Part shown: positions 1-9,183 of the stretch, piece by piece
How the letters are laid out: every line of letters begins with the position of its first letter
Position numbering within the stretch: position 1 is the first letter of the stretch
NCBI GenBank assembly: GCA_017859815.1
Contig: JAFMMM010000003.1
Location: 1 to 61,575, forward strand
Length of the DNA: 61,575 nucleotides
Reading direction: 5' to 3'
DNA from: Planctomycetota bacterium
GTDB lineage: Bacteria; Planctomycetota; Planctomycetia; Planctomycetales; Planctomycetaceae
Position numbers and translations under genes: made by a program
Notes under the pieces: model-generated
The model's input: the letters and a program-made list of their open reading frames with translations, nothing else
Databases searched by the model: none
What the model was told of the DNA's origin: nothing

Positions 1-261
1 GTTCTGCGTCACGTCCCGAAGACTCCTGCGTGATGAAACGGCCCGGCAGTACGAAAATCAGCCTTGGCGGGCACTGTTGTTCACAGTGTGAAGAGCCCTG
101 GGAATGCTGTCAACTTGTCGTGATGTTTCCTGGTTCCCGCTGCAACTGCGATCCATGAATGACGCCAACCACGGTTACAGATACACTTTTCATCCGGCCC
201 GATCACTGCCATGTTGGCGACACCAGGGACTGCCTCTGTTTCATTCGTTCGGTTCCATAAG

Positions 262-1218
262 ATGACCTCACCTGCATTTCCCCCGTTTCTGAACCAGCGT
301 GCTCACAGTCTCATGAAGGCTGCTGCCGAATCCGCTGCCAATTTGCGTATTACCGAACAACACACCGGCGGTTGTCGAATTCTGGACTTCGGGGTCCACG
401 CTGAAGGAGGACTCGCCGCCGGACTGCAATTGGCAGAAATCTGCTGTTCAGGACTGGCAGAAGTTCAACTGACACCGGCAGCCGGGGAGCTCCTGTTGCC
501 GCAGATCAGCATCCACAGCGACGCTCCCGTCGCCGCCTGCCTCGGCAGTCAGTATGCAGGATGGAAAGTCATGACCGACACGTACTTTGCCATGGGCTCC
601 GGGCCGATGCGCGCGGCATCCCGTCGTGAAGAACTGTTCGAAGAGCTGCCGGAAAGCGAGGATGGCAGCATCGCGATCGGTATTCTTGAAGCGGGCAGCC
701 TGCCTGATGAAGCGGCAATCGCAGCCATTCGGAATGATCTTCCGGACAACTGCGAGCTGGAACTGGCGGTCGCGCCCACAGCATCGCAGGCAGGGCACAT
801 TCAGGTCGTCGCCCGGTCCCTCGAAACCGCTCTGCATAAGCTGCATGAACTTCATTTCCCGCTGGACAGCCTTGTCAGCGGGTACGGAACCGCTCCGCTG
901 CCACCCGTCACGGCGGATGACCTGCGTGGAATCGGTCGCACCAATGACGCAATCCTGTATGGCGGTGTGGTCAGTCTGTGGGTGCGATGTGAAGATGACC
1001 TGCTTTCCGTCATCGGCCCTCGCGTCCCCTCCTGTTCATCCACATCCCACGGCAAAACATTCCTCGAACTGTTCAAGGAAGCCGGGCATGACTTCTACGG
1101 CATGGATGCAGCCCTGTTCAGTCCGGCGGTGGTGCAGTTCCATAATCTGCAGACCGGAAACAGCTTTCGATACGGAAGCCTGAATCACAGCCTGCTGAAG
1201 CAATCGTTTGGTCTTTAG
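262..1218 (+). CDS. mch: Methenyltetrahydromethanopterin cyclohydrolase
   Basis: Predicted cytosolic enzyme that interconverts 5,10-methenyl-H4MPT and 5-formyl-H4MPT in the tetrahydromethanopterin C1 pathway, which occurs in methylotrophs, methanogens and many planctomycetes. The protein resembles Mch along its whole length: an early NQRAHSLMKAAAE segment, the GGCRILDFGVHAEGG glycine-rich segment, and a C-terminal KTFLELFKEAGHDFYGMDAALFSP-type region. From the ATG at 262 it has 318 residues, normal for Mch. An in-frame ATG at 211 would add 17 residues that do not look like Mch. The 261 bases before it hold no gene I can see. The last bases overlap the stop codon of the convergent aminotransferase. 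No other H4MPT-pathway gene is in the window, so linkage cannot be used as support. Confidence 0.9.
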   Translation: MTSPAFPPFLNQRAHSLMKAAAESAANLRITEQHTGGCRILDFGVHAEGGLAAGLQLAEICCSGLAEVQLTPAAGELLLPQISIHSDAPVAACLGSQYAGWKVMTDTYFAMGSGPMRAASRREELFEELPESEDGSIAIGILEAGSLPDEAAIAAIRNDLPDNCELELAVAPTASQAGHIQVVARSLETALHKLHELHFPLDSLVSGYGTAPLPPVTADDLRGIGRTNDAILYGGVVSLWVRCEDDLLSVIGPRVPSCSSTSHGKTFLELFKEAGHDFYGMDAALFSPAVVQFHNLQTGNSFRYGSLNHSLLKQSFGL

Positions 1219-2411
1219 TGACCGTCGGCAGCACGCTCCGCTGCCAGCAGTTCGCGCAGACTTGCAGCCAACTGGCGGATCTGACTCTCCGTGTTGTAAA
1301 GATGAGCAGACAGCCGCAGAAAGCGTTTCTGATTCCATGAACCGGTCAGAACCTCAATCTGCTGCCATTCCCGCAACTGACTTTGAATCTGATCCGGGTG
1401 GCCATGGTATCCCGGTTCCCACCCGGCGTGTTGCGGCAACTCCATCGAGATCATACTGACCGGGGCTGAATTGTTCGGACCAATCAGCGGCCGTACTCCG
1501 GGAATTTGCCCCAGTAACTCCATGCCCAGTGAAATCAACCTGCCTGCATGCTGTCGAAACAGCTGAGTACGTGATTCGTTCATGAATTCAATGGCAGCCG
1601 CGAGAGCCAGCAATGGTGCCGGATCGGCCGTCCCCAGCCACTGAAAGCGATCCTTCCACGATGGGGGATGCCCGGCAATACTTCCGCCCCAGCTGATCAG
1701 CGGCGACACCAGTCGGGATGTCCAGCGCGGGTGCGCCCACAGAAACCCACTGCCGAAAGGACCGCACAACCACTTGTGCCCGCTGGCGCAGTAGAAATCG
1801 CAGCCCAGATCCTCCGGACTCACATCCAGCATGGTCAGCGCATGCGGGCCATCAACACAAACCGGTATCCGGTGTTGCCGTGCAAGTCGACAGATCGCTT
1901 TGACGGGCAGGATCCCGGCAGTTGCTGACGCCACATGACTGATCACCAACAGCTTTGTCTGCGGCGTCAGCCGTTCGGAAAATGCTGCAACGCATTCGTC
2001 TTCGGCCAAAGATTCCGGCAGCACCACAGACTGCATCACGGCGCCGGTGGTGCGACAACGTGCAGACCAGATCTTGCGAACAGCGCCGTATTCGTGATCC
2101 GACAACAACACCTGATCACCGGACTGCAGGGGAACGCTGGCGGCGACCACGTTCATCGCCACGGTCGCATTGGTCAACAGCACCAGTCGATCGGCACGAG
2201 TTCCCAGAAAGCCGGCGACAACCTCCGCAGCCCGATCCAGCTCGGTTTCCATCTCGCGACAAAAGAACCTCATCGGCTGCCGTTCCAGCCGCCGACTCCA
2301 GGATTCTCTCGCCTGCCGAACCGGCCCTGGTGACGGCCCGAACGACCCATGATTCAGGTAAATGCAGCCGGGTTCGAGGTCCCAGTGTATCGCCTCTGCT
2401 GCCGCGTTCAT
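1215..2411 (-). CDS. Class V aminotransferase (isopenicillin N epimerase-like)
   Basis: Predicted PLP-dependent enzyme of the class V aminotransferase / isopenicillin N epimerase-like group; the substrate cannot be predicted. It begins with the family signature YLNHGSFGPSP (residues 18-28), then has the PLP-binding stretch VCVDGPHA with Asp187, and SGHKWLCGPFG with Lys213 as the likely Schiff-base lysine. From the ATG at 2411 it has 398 residues, typical of the family. Starts further upstream (up to 2495) would overlap the preceding hydrolase gene and add a low-complexity leader; an AGGA lies upstream of 2411. It follows the hydrolase on the same strand, about 55 bases downstream, so they may share a transcript. 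Its stop overlaps that of convergent mch. Confidence 0.82.
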   Translation of the reverse strand: MNAAAEAIHWDLEPGCIYLNHGSFGPSPGPVRQARESWSRRLERQPMRFFCREMETELDRAAEVVAGFLGTRADRLVLLTNATVAMNVVAASVPLQSGDQVLLSDHEYGAVRKIWSARCRTTGAVMQSVVLPESLAEDECVAAFSERLTPQTKLLVISHVASATAGILPVKAICRLARQHRIPVCVDGPHALTMLDVSPEDLGCDFYCASGHKWLCGPFGSGFLWAHPRWTSRLVSPLISWGGSIAGHPPSWKDRFQWLGTADPAPLLALAAAIEFMNESRTQLFRQHAGRLISLGMELLGQIPGVRPLIGPNNSAPVSMISMELPQHAGWEPGYHGHPDQIQSQLREWQQIEVLTGSWNQKRFLRLSAHLYNTESQIRQLAASLRELLAAERAADGH

Positions 2412-2466
2412 GCCGATTGCATCCTTCGTTCCTGCGCAGTTTTTTTCCGCACTGTGCAGCATTCGA

Positions 2467-3330
2467 CTAGCTGTCGATGGTCTCAAGAAATGCACTGCAG
2501 TGCACAGCCACCTGCGACAGGGACTGCCAGTGCAACAGATGACCTGCTGCCGGAAAATCCGCTGTGACAGACTCCCGCATCAGCTGACTCAATTCCGCAG
2601 CCGCCGTTGCCGAGAGCATCCCGCCGCAAGCCGGGTCGCCACGCAGCAGCAGAGCAGGGCAGCGTACGTTCGCGAACACTGCGCGATAGTCATAACCTTC
2701 CAGCCAGTCACGGCTGATAATGCACTCCATCACCATTGGATCGAGGTCTCTGACACACGATGCCGAAAACCGCAGTGACACCGGATCACGCAGATCAGAG
2801 ATCCGATGAACGGCGCCATTGTCAAAGGTTCTGACGACCTCTGAACCAAAACCTGCTGTCAGTTCCTGCAGGCTGCAGTCACTCCGGCCAGCCCATTTTC
2901 GCATTGCCAAAAACGTCGGGTAATACGCCGTTTCGCCAAGCTGGCCCCAGTAGTCCGCAGACGGAGGATCCTCAAGGATCACCGCACTGACTAAGGCCGC
3001 ACACTCCCCTGCCACGGCGGCGGCAACCAGTGAGCCCAGTGAGTGACCATAAACCACGGCTGGACCATCAAACGACTGCAGTGCCGCTGCGGCATCCGGC
3101 ACATAATCCGCAACAAGATACGATTTGTCCGCCTCACCAGAGGAACCATGTCCGCGAAAATCAATCGCCCAGACATCGAACCGAGCCGGCAGGCTGGTCG
3201 CCAGCGCGGCAAAGGTGCGACCGGCCCGACCAACTCCGTGAAGCATCAGTAACGGTGTCCCCCCGCCGGGCCGTATCTGGTGCATGTGAATTGCCGTGCC
3301 GTCAGCTGAAGTCACAACCCTGCGCTGCAT
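2467..3330 (-). CDS. Alpha/beta hydrolase
   Basis: Predicted alpha/beta-hydrolase-fold enzyme of 287 residues; substrate unknown. It shows the oxyanion segment MLHGVGR (29-35), the DFRGHGSSG turn, the nucleophile elbow GHSLGS with Ser97, and a late GHLLHWQS histidine that completes a Ser-Asp-His triad. The ATG at 3330 is preferred because AGGGA lies about 8 bases upstream and it sits 38 bases after the upstream phosphatase stop. A longer form would overlap that gene. The gene lies between the CysQ-like phosphatase and the aminotransferase, all on the minus strand with short spacers, so a shared operon is likely. No signal peptide is visible, so it is probably cytosolic. Confidence 0.82.
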   Translation of the reverse strand: MQRRVVTSADGTAIHMHQIRPGGGTPLLMLHGVGRAGRTFAALATSLPARFDVWAIDFRGHGSSGEADKSYLVADYVPDAAAALQSFDGPAVVYGHSLGSLVAAAVAGECAALVSAVILEDPPSADYWGQLGETAYYPTFLAMRKWAGRSDCSLQELTAGFGSEVVRTFDNGAVHRISDLRDPVSLRFSASCVRDLDPMVMECIISRDWLEGYDYRAVFANVRCPALLLRGDPACGGMLSATAAAELSQLMRESVTADFPAAGHLLHWQSLSQVAVHCSAFLETIDS

Positions 3331-3368
3331 CGCTAGATCCCTGCCTGTCAAATTTGGTGAGCGGTCCC

Positions 3369-4319
3369 TTAGTTGATATAGCGTTCCTGAGGCCAGCCTG
3401 CGGAAAGTTCGCACAGACGATCGATCACCTCGCGTGACTCACTGCAGGCCACAATTCCTGGATACCGCAGCATGCCCGCACGCTCGTCCATCCACAGCGT
3501 CCGATAGTGCACCGGCTGACCATTATGAGCCCACACGGCATCGCCGCCGCGCACTCGCGCAATATGCATGGAAACAGGAAAGTCATAGATGTTCGGCGAA
3601 TGGATCAGCGACCCGATGTACTCCCCTGTACTCATCAGCGGATAGATGCTGCCCTGCATTTCGTCGGAAGTTCGGCCGGCAAGATGCGATCCCGCCCACG
3701 GTAACAGGTCCACCTGCCGAGCCCGCTGCGTATCAAGGTCCTGAAACCCGATCAGGTACACACCCGGCCCCGGACTTTTCACGGGCTGAGTCAAGTCGGG
3801 CAGAGAATCAAGCACCGATCGAGCATGCTGATTCGGATCATCGGGGCCACAGGCAATCCGTTGATCCGTCACTTCCACCCACGTGCCGTGTTCGCCCATT
3901 TCAGGAGCAAACACCAGCGAATACAGCGGAGTCTCGTCGGTGTGCAGGTGGCAAATCACCGAGTATCCGTTCCCGGTTCGATCACGATACTGTTTCGTTC
4001 CATCAATCGGATCAATCGCAATCGCCAGCCGACTGTGCTCGGCAAAGCGCTGCATATCGCCAGTCTCCTCCTCACCCTCGATCCGACAGGATCGCAGGAT
4101 CGGATCGGAATCGCGCAGGGCCGCAACCAGCAATTCCTGCACACTCAGATCAGCCAGAGTCAGCGCATCCGTGTTCGCATTCCCGGATGCCTTGCCGCCA
4201 ACCGTAATGTCATAGGTCCGCAGCCGCTTCGCGACCGCTCCCGCCCATCGCATTACCGACGGCAGGCTTTGCTGAAGTGCCTGGATCACCTGTTGCGTGT
4301 CCGGATTCTCTGATGACAT
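3369..4319 (-). CDS. Inositol monophosphatase-family phosphatase (CysQ/BPNT-like)
   Basis: Member of the lithium-sensitive Mg-dependent phosphatase superfamily that includes inositol monophosphatase, fructose-bisphosphatase and 3'(2'),5'-bisphosphate nucleotidase (CysQ). Metal-binding motifs are clear: GEEETGD (82-88) and DPIDGTKQY (103-111), with Asp103 and Asp106 as metal ligands; the final metal-ligand region appears as NIYDFPVSMHIA. The 316-residue length is longer than E. coli CysQ, and the exact substrate (PAP, inositol phosphate or other) cannot be decided. A PAP phosphatase would make sense in a genome that also encodes a PAPS-type sulfotransferase (41.4 kb), but this is only inference. 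First of a minus-strand run with the hydrolase and aminotransferase. Confidence 0.82.
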   Translation of the reverse strand: MSSENPDTQQVIQALQQSLPSVMRWAGAVAKRLRTYDITVGGKASGNANTDALTLADLSVQELLVAALRDSDPILRSCRIEGEEETGDMQRFAEHSRLAIAIDPIDGTKQYRDRTGNGYSVICHLHTDETPLYSLVFAPEMGEHGTWVEVTDQRIACGPDDPNQHARSVLDSLPDLTQPVKSPGPGVYLIGFQDLDTQRARQVDLLPWAGSHLAGRTSDEMQGSIYPLMSTGEYIGSLIHSPNIYDFPVSMHIARVRGGDAVWAHNGQPVHYRTLWMDERAGMLRYPGIVACSESREVIDRLCELSAGWPQERYIN

Positions 4320-4491
4320 TGCTTCGCTTCCACTTTCAATCAGTCCAGAATTCCACTCTGACTCCCCGCGCGCTGACCATGATGTCAGAGCCGTCCTCGA
4401 TCATACCATCACACGCAGCGTGAAACGTTGAGCGGCATTGTCGGGAAATGGCTTTGGAAAAAACGGGAGGTTGCTGCTCCTGACAGTCCTG

Positions 4492-5775
4492 TCACTGCCG
4501 GGTGGAAATCCTCGTTCCAATCAGGGCAGGTGCGATGCCGGAGTCGTCCGTTCGAATCGATGACCGCAGCCTGTCCCGAGCCGCTTCGGGACGATCCGAA
4601 AATATCGTCATCAACGGCTGCCCGGGGGCAATGGCATCTCCCAGTCGGACATGCATCCGAATTCCCGAGGAGTGATCCAGCTGATCCCCGGTCTGCCGTC
4701 TGCCCGCTCCCAGTTCGATCAGCCCAAACGCGATCGCTTCGGTATCAATCGCACTGATCACTCCAGCACATTCAGCCCTGATCTCGGTGGCCGCCGCAAG
4801 TTTCAATTCAAATTCCCGCGATCCTCCCTGCGCTTCCACCATGTCCAGAAACTTCTCCCAGGCACGGCCGGATGCCAGACTGTCCGACACCAGGCTTTCC
4901 GCGGCTTCGTGTCCGTCCGCAAGACCGGCAAGCAGAATCGTCTCGATCGCAAGTTCGATTGTCAGCAGCCGCAGGTCTTCGGGACCGCGTCCCTGCAGAA
5001 TCTCAATCGCCTCCAGGACCTCACAGGCATTTCCACAATACTGTCCCAGCGGCTGATTCATGTCGGTCAGAAATGCCGTTGTACTGACACCGGATCTCCG
5101 TCCTGTCTCGACCAGGGACCTGGCAAGATACTGAGCGTCTTCCGGAGTCTTCATGAAGGCTCCGTTACCCCACTTCACATCCAGCATCAGTGCCTGCGGG
5201 GATTCTGCCAGCTTTTTGCTCATGATGCTGGCGGTGATCAATGGCACAGAAGGCACCGTTCCGGTGACATCGCGGATTGTATACAGGCGGCGATCTGCAG
5301 GCGCGATTTCACTGGACGCGGACGCGATCACACAGCCAATCCGGTCCACCTGCTCCTGCATCTCAGATGCACTTAACTGCGTACGAAATCCCGGGATTGC
5401 TTCCAGCTTATCCAGAGTGCCGCCAGTCGGTCCCAGCCCGCGTCCGGAAATCATGGGAACTCGACAACCACAGTCCGCCAGCAATGGAGCCAGAATCAAT
5501 GATGTCTTGTCACCGGTGCCACCGGTCGAATGCTTGTCCACAACAGGCCTGCCGTCATCGGCCCACTGCAACCGCGCTCCCGAATTCAACATCTGCTCCG
5601 TCAGCAGAGACACCTCCTGATCGGTCATCCCGCGACAAACCACAGCCATCGCCATTGCCGCGACCTGACTGTCCGACCATTCACCGGTGCAGATTCCGTC
5701 GACGAATGCGGCAATCTGTTCCCCGGTCAGTTCTTCGCCATCTCGCTTTCGACTGATCACTGCTGCAGGCAACAT
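4492..5775 (-). CDS. deoA: Thymidine / pyrimidine-nucleoside phosphorylase
   Basis: Cytosolic nucleoside salvage enzyme that cleaves thymidine or uridine with phosphate to free base and (deoxy)ribose-1-phosphate. The sequence carries the DKHSTGGTGDKTS phosphate-binding loop (80-92) and the family signature MISGRGLGPTGGTLDKLEAI (108-127), followed by the ALMLDVKWGNGAFMK region. The ATG at 5775 gives 427 residues, like other members. It has AGAGG seven bases upstream, and a longer start would add 31 unrelated residues. I cannot separate thymidine phosphorylase from pyrimidine-nucleoside phosphorylase by eye. It is transcribed toward the CysQ-like gene across a 170-base spacer without a convincing terminator, so it is probably its own unit. 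Confidence 0.92.
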   Translation of the reverse strand: MLPAAVISRKRDGEELTGEQIAAFVDGICTGEWSDSQVAAMAMAVVCRGMTDQEVSLLTEQMLNSGARLQWADDGRPVVDKHSTGGTGDKTSLILAPLLADCGCRVPMISGRGLGPTGGTLDKLEAIPGFRTQLSASEMQEQVDRIGCVIASASSEIAPADRRLYTIRDVTGTVPSVPLITASIMSKKLAESPQALMLDVKWGNGAFMKTPEDAQYLARSLVETGRRSGVSTTAFLTDMNQPLGQYCGNACEVLEAIEILQGRGPEDLRLLTIELAIETILLAGLADGHEAAESLVSDSLASGRAWEKFLDMVEAQGGSREFELKLAAATEIRAECAGVISAIDTEAIAFGLIELGAGRRQTGDQLDHSSGIRMHVRLGDAIAPGQPLMTIFSDRPEAARDRLRSSIRTDDSGIAPALIGTRISTRQ

Positions 5776-5942
5776 TTCCCGACCTCTCTGTTCAGGCTGC
5801 CGTTCATCAACTGCATTGACACCGGACTGCACGATCAACAATGCTTCCACAACCGCTTCACTCGACAAGTCTCAGGTCGGCTGGAACAACACACTGCACT
5901 GCCGCTGCCGCGGTCAATCCTCACTTCCGTGGATGTCTTCAC

Positions 5943-6305
5943 ATGGACCGCGAAATTCGGATCTCCCTGTCAGCACCCGTCGATGCCTGCTCCACGTCCG
6001 ATCTGCTGAATCAACTGCGGTTGCACTTTACGCCTGACGGCGCACTTTGGCCGGCACTGGATTTACTGCCTCAACAACCCAGCCGGACAGCCCTGCTGGA
6101 ATCAGTCGAACTTGTTTCCGTACGTCAATTCGCAGATCGAATCGAACTCAACTATCAGGTTTCGCTGTCGGACTTTTCAGCCTGCGCCGGAGTCAATCAC
6201 CAGTTCCGTTACGAGCGGACACTACGCGGAACATGGGCAGGGAGTGAATGCCTGTTCTTCGTCTGGCAGGCACCGCCGCAGCGAGACATGACCGACGAAA
6301 TCTAG
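5943..6305 (+). CDS. Hypothetical protein (about 120 aa)
   Basis: Small protein I do not recognise. From the ATG at 5943 it reads MDREIRISLSAPVDACSTSD and continues for 120 residues with mixed beta-rich and helical character and no signal peptide or membrane segment. Coding potential is plausible: it sits alone between two genes divergent and convergent to it, starts 168 bases from the divergent phosphorylase start, and ends 20-60 bases before a strong hairpin. A start at 5841 would overlap the phosphorylase 5' region and add a leader of poor quality, so I prefer 5943. No conserved motif suggests a function. A spurious frame cannot be excluded. Confidence 0.5.
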   Translation: MDREIRISLSAPVDACSTSDLLNQLRLHFTPDGALWPALDLLPQQPSRTALLESVELVSVRQFADRIELNYQVSLSDFSACAGVNHQFRYERTLRGTWAGSECLFFVWQAPPQRDMTDEI

Positions 6306-6327
6306 ACACGCCCAACACCCGTCCGCG

Positions 6328-6367
6328 CAAAAAACAACCCTGCCACCAGACAGGCAGCAGGGTTGTT
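6328..6367 (-). terminator. Rho-independent terminator of the Gfo/Idh oxidoreductase
   Basis: An 11-bp stem is formed by 6333-6343 (AACAACCCTGC) and 6357-6367 (its exact complement) around a 13-nt loop. Read on the minus strand, the stem is followed by a run of Us encoded by the A-tract at 6329-6334. It lies about 20 bases past the stop of the minus-strand oxidoreductase. Confidence 0.8.
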
Positions 6368-6388
6368 GATCGTCAGGATGACGGATAC

Positions 6389-7789
6389 TCAGAGCGAGTA
6401 GTCGCCACGATATTCCCGGTGGACGAACTTGTTCAGCTCGGGAACGTTGGTGCTGACCAGGTTCTTCGCGTCCCATTCAATACGAGTGCCTTCTCCGGCA
6501 CGGACTGCCAGGTTGCCAACCAGAATGGTTTCTGTCAGGCGTCCGGCATAGCCGAAGTTGGACATCGTGCCCGGCTCGTAATCGCCGCGGCAGCTTTCCA
6601 CAAACTCCCATTTCTGACGTTCGTCCCCGCCACCCTTGAACGGGATTCGCGGCAGACTCTGCTCCGGCTTCTTATAGTCGGAGTACTTGTCGTTGGGCAG
6701 CAGTGTGTAGGCCGCGCCGTAGTCATTCTGTGACAACAGCATGCCCTTGGTGCCAACGAGCAATGCAGCACTTGTGCGGCCGCCACCCTGCTTCTGCTTC
6801 TCAACCCGCTGACGGAAACCGTCAGGCAGTTTGGCAATCAGATCGTCGTTGGGCAGGTTGCCGCCGTCGTACCAGTAGAAGTTGCACGCAGCCAGACCGT
6901 CGCGTTCGGGGAATTCGAACATCAGCGTGGTCGCGCCCGGGAAGGTTTCACCTTCCACGATTCCAGGATTCTTCACTGCAGTCACCGCAACCGGATCCCA
7001 CAGATTCAAAGCCATCACAGGCATATTGCAGGTGTGACAAGCCATGTCACCCAGAGCACCTGTTCCGAAGTCCACCCAGCCGCGCCAGTTGAAGGAGTGG
7101 TAAACCCCTTCCTTGTACGGACGCATTGGGGCTGGGCCGATCCAGGATTCCCAGTCAAGGACGTCAGGAACCGCATCTTCGCCGGCAGGACGACCAATCC
7201 CCTGGGGCCACACTGGACGGTTTGTCCAGACATGCAGTTCGGTCACATCACCGATTGCTCCGGAACGGATCACTTCAACCGCTTCGCGAAGACCATTCTC
7301 GGATGTTCCCTGGTTCCCCATCTGTGTCACCACACCGGTTTCCGCAGCAAGTTCACGCAGGTGGCGAGCTTCACGGATGGACCAGGTCAGTGGCTTCTGC
7401 ACATAAACATGCTTCTTCATCTTCATCGCCATGCTGGCCGCCACCGCATGGGTGTGGTCCGGCGTGCTGACGGTGACGATGTCGACCTTGTCGCCCAGCT
7501 TGTCCAGCATTTCGCGGAAATCGGTGAATTGATCCGCCTTGCGGAATTCTTTCGACTTCTTCTCGAGCGTTCGACGGTCAACGTCGCAGATCCCAACGAT
7601 TTCGACGTCCTGGTCCGCAATGTGGCTGCTGTCGCTGCTGCCCTTGCCGCCCACACCAATACAGGCGCCTGTCAACGCTTCCAGTGATGAACGCCGCGGA
7701 CGACCAAATGTCTGAGGAGCAACCCAAAAAGCCGTCCCGAGTGCAGCGGATGTGCCCACGAACTGACGGCGTGAAGTCTTCTGTGCCAT
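6389..7789 (-). CDS. Tat-exported Gfo/Idh/MocA-family oxidoreductase
   Basis: Predicted NAD(P)-dependent oxidoreductase, probably acting on a sugar or sugar derivative, exported folded through the Tat system; planctomycetes carry many such paralogs. The N terminus SRRQFVG followed by a hydrophobic stretch is a Tat signal. GACIGVGGKG begins the Rossmann fold, VSTPDHTHA and the YVQKPLTW segment (the usual EKP motif, here QKP) mark the family core, and the C-terminal part is the usual alpha/beta substrate domain. Start at 7789 chosen because GAGG lies seven bases upstream; the protein has 466 residues. The substrate is unknown. It is a single-gene unit closed by the hairpin at 6328-6367. Confidence 0.88.
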   Translation of the reverse strand: MAQKTSRRQFVGTSAALGTAFWVAPQTFGRPRRSSLEALTGACIGVGGKGSSDSSHIADQDVEIVGICDVDRRTLEKKSKEFRKADQFTDFREMLDKLGDKVDIVTVSTPDHTHAVAASMAMKMKKHVYVQKPLTWSIREARHLRELAAETGVVTQMGNQGTSENGLREAVEVIRSGAIGDVTELHVWTNRPVWPQGIGRPAGEDAVPDVLDWESWIGPAPMRPYKEGVYHSFNWRGWVDFGTGALGDMACHTCNMPVMALNLWDPVAVTAVKNPGIVEGETFPGATTLMFEFPERDGLAACNFYWYDGGNLPNDDLIAKLPDGFRQRVEKQKQGGGRTSAALLVGTKGMLLSQNDYGAAYTLLPNDKYSDYKKPEQSLPRIPFKGGGDERQKWEFVESCRGDYEPGTMSNFGYAGRLTETILVGNLAVRAGEGTRIEWDAKNLVSTNVPELNKFVHREYRGDYSL

Positions 7790-8049
7790 GGAGAAACCTC
7801 GATAAGTCGAATAAAAAACTGGCTCAGATTCCACAGGCATTCAATGCCCGCAGATCTGATTCCGGATGGGAAAGTCTGAGTTCCGTGCCAGACCATTACT
7901 GGAAACAATAACAATCAGAACCCAAACGGCAAATGTTGCCGCAAAAACAGCGTGAATCCGGAGGGTGCGGCTCTGGTCAATTGTTCACAGAATTCCCCGG
8001 CAACCCGTACCCGGCTGCCGCTTTGAATCGACCGGATTTGCCGAAAAGT

Positions 8050-9183
8050 TCACGAATTTTCCTGCGGCAACCGGATCATCCGGCCCTCAATCAACAGGTC
8101 GGTCCCACAAGCGCGATGTTTGGCCTGATGCAGCACACTGCCGCCCGGAATCTGCTGCAAACCGTGTCCCCCAACCGCAGATGCTCGGCTGCTTCCACCG
8201 ACAATCTTGGGGGCAACAAAAACATGGACCTCGTCGACCAGCCGCGCGTCGAATGCCGTGCCCAACAAACCCGGCCCGGCTTCCAGCAGGACATGTGTCA
8301 GCTCGCGGCGTGCCAGTTCCTGCAGGACTTCGGTGAGACAAACCTGCGTGTCCCCCGATGTGTCCAGAACTTCCAATCCCAACTGCCGCAAGTGACTGCG
8401 GCGGTCCTCTTCGCAACGTGCACTGACACAGACCAGGACAGGCCCCTGATCCCGGCTGGTCACCAGCTGCGACTGTTCGTGCAGCGACTGGCCGGTGGAA
8501 TCCAGCACAACGCGGAGCGGTGTTCGTGGTCCAGGCGGGCGAGCGGTCAGCAGCGGATCATCGCCCCGGACAGTTCCAGCTCCCGTGATGATCGCGTCCA
8601 TTCGCCCCCGCAACTCATGCACGATCGCCCGTGAGTCTGCTCCGGAAATCCACTGGGAATGACCGCTGTCGGCAGCGATCCGCCCGTCCAGTGTCATCGC
8701 CCACTTTGCATGCACCCACGGCAACTGCTCGGTCACCCGCTTCCGAAAGGGCGCAATCAACTCCCCAGCTTCCGCTTCGCAGCATCCACACTCCACAGCG
8801 ATACCGGCATCCCGCAACTTCTGCAGTCCCTTGCCTGCGACCCAGGGGGCCGGATCCTGGCAGCCAGCCACCACTCGGCGAATCCCGGCCCGAATCACCG
8901 CATCAGCGCAGGGTGGTGTGCGTCCGGTGTGACTGCAGGGCTCCAGCGTGACGAACAAATCATTTCCGCGGGCGGCTTCCCCGGCCTGTTGCAAAGCCGC
9001 TGCCTCAGCGTGAGCCTCGCCACATCGTTGATGATATCCCGCGGCAACGAAATGCCGCTGCGGAGTGACGATGACAGCACCCACCAGCGGATTTGGCTCT
9101 GCAGTCCCAAAGCCCTTGGCGGCCAGCTCGATCGCGTACCGCATGATGCTTTCGTCAGAATCAAACTGATGCTCAGCCTGCAT
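8050..9183 (-). CDS. ribD: Bifunctional riboflavin biosynthesis deaminase/reductase RibD
   Basis: Catalyses two riboflavin steps: deamination of diaminohydroxyphosphoribosylaminopyrimidine and NADPH-dependent reduction of the ribosyl side chain. The N-terminal deaminase domain has the zinc motifs HAEAAAL and PCSHTGRTPPCADAVI, preceded by EPNPLVGAVIV. The reductase domain starts near LPWVHAKWAMTLDGRIA and ends with HVLLEAGPGLLG and FVAPKIVGG. From the ATG at 9183 the protein has 377 residues, a normal length. This start overlaps the end of the sigma factor gene by 11 bases, suggesting translational coupling; an ATG at 9195 is an alternative. No other riboflavin gene is nearby. Confidence 0.93.
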   Translation of the reverse strand: MQAEHQFDSDESIMRYAIELAAKGFGTAEPNPLVGAVIVTPQRHFVAAGYHQRCGEAHAEAAALQQAGEAARGNDLFVTLEPCSHTGRTPPCADAVIRAGIRRVVAGCQDPAPWVAGKGLQKLRDAGIAVECGCCEAEAGELIAPFRKRVTEQLPWVHAKWAMTLDGRIAADSGHSQWISGADSRAIVHELRGRMDAIITGAGTVRGDDPLLTARPPGPRTPLRVVLDSTGQSLHEQSQLVTSRDQGPVLVCVSARCEEDRRSHLRQLGLEVLDTSGDTQVCLTEVLQELARRELTHVLLEAGPGLLGTAFDARLVDEVHVFVAPKIVGGSSRASAVGGHGLQQIPGGSVLHQAKHRACGTDLLIEGRMIRLPQENS

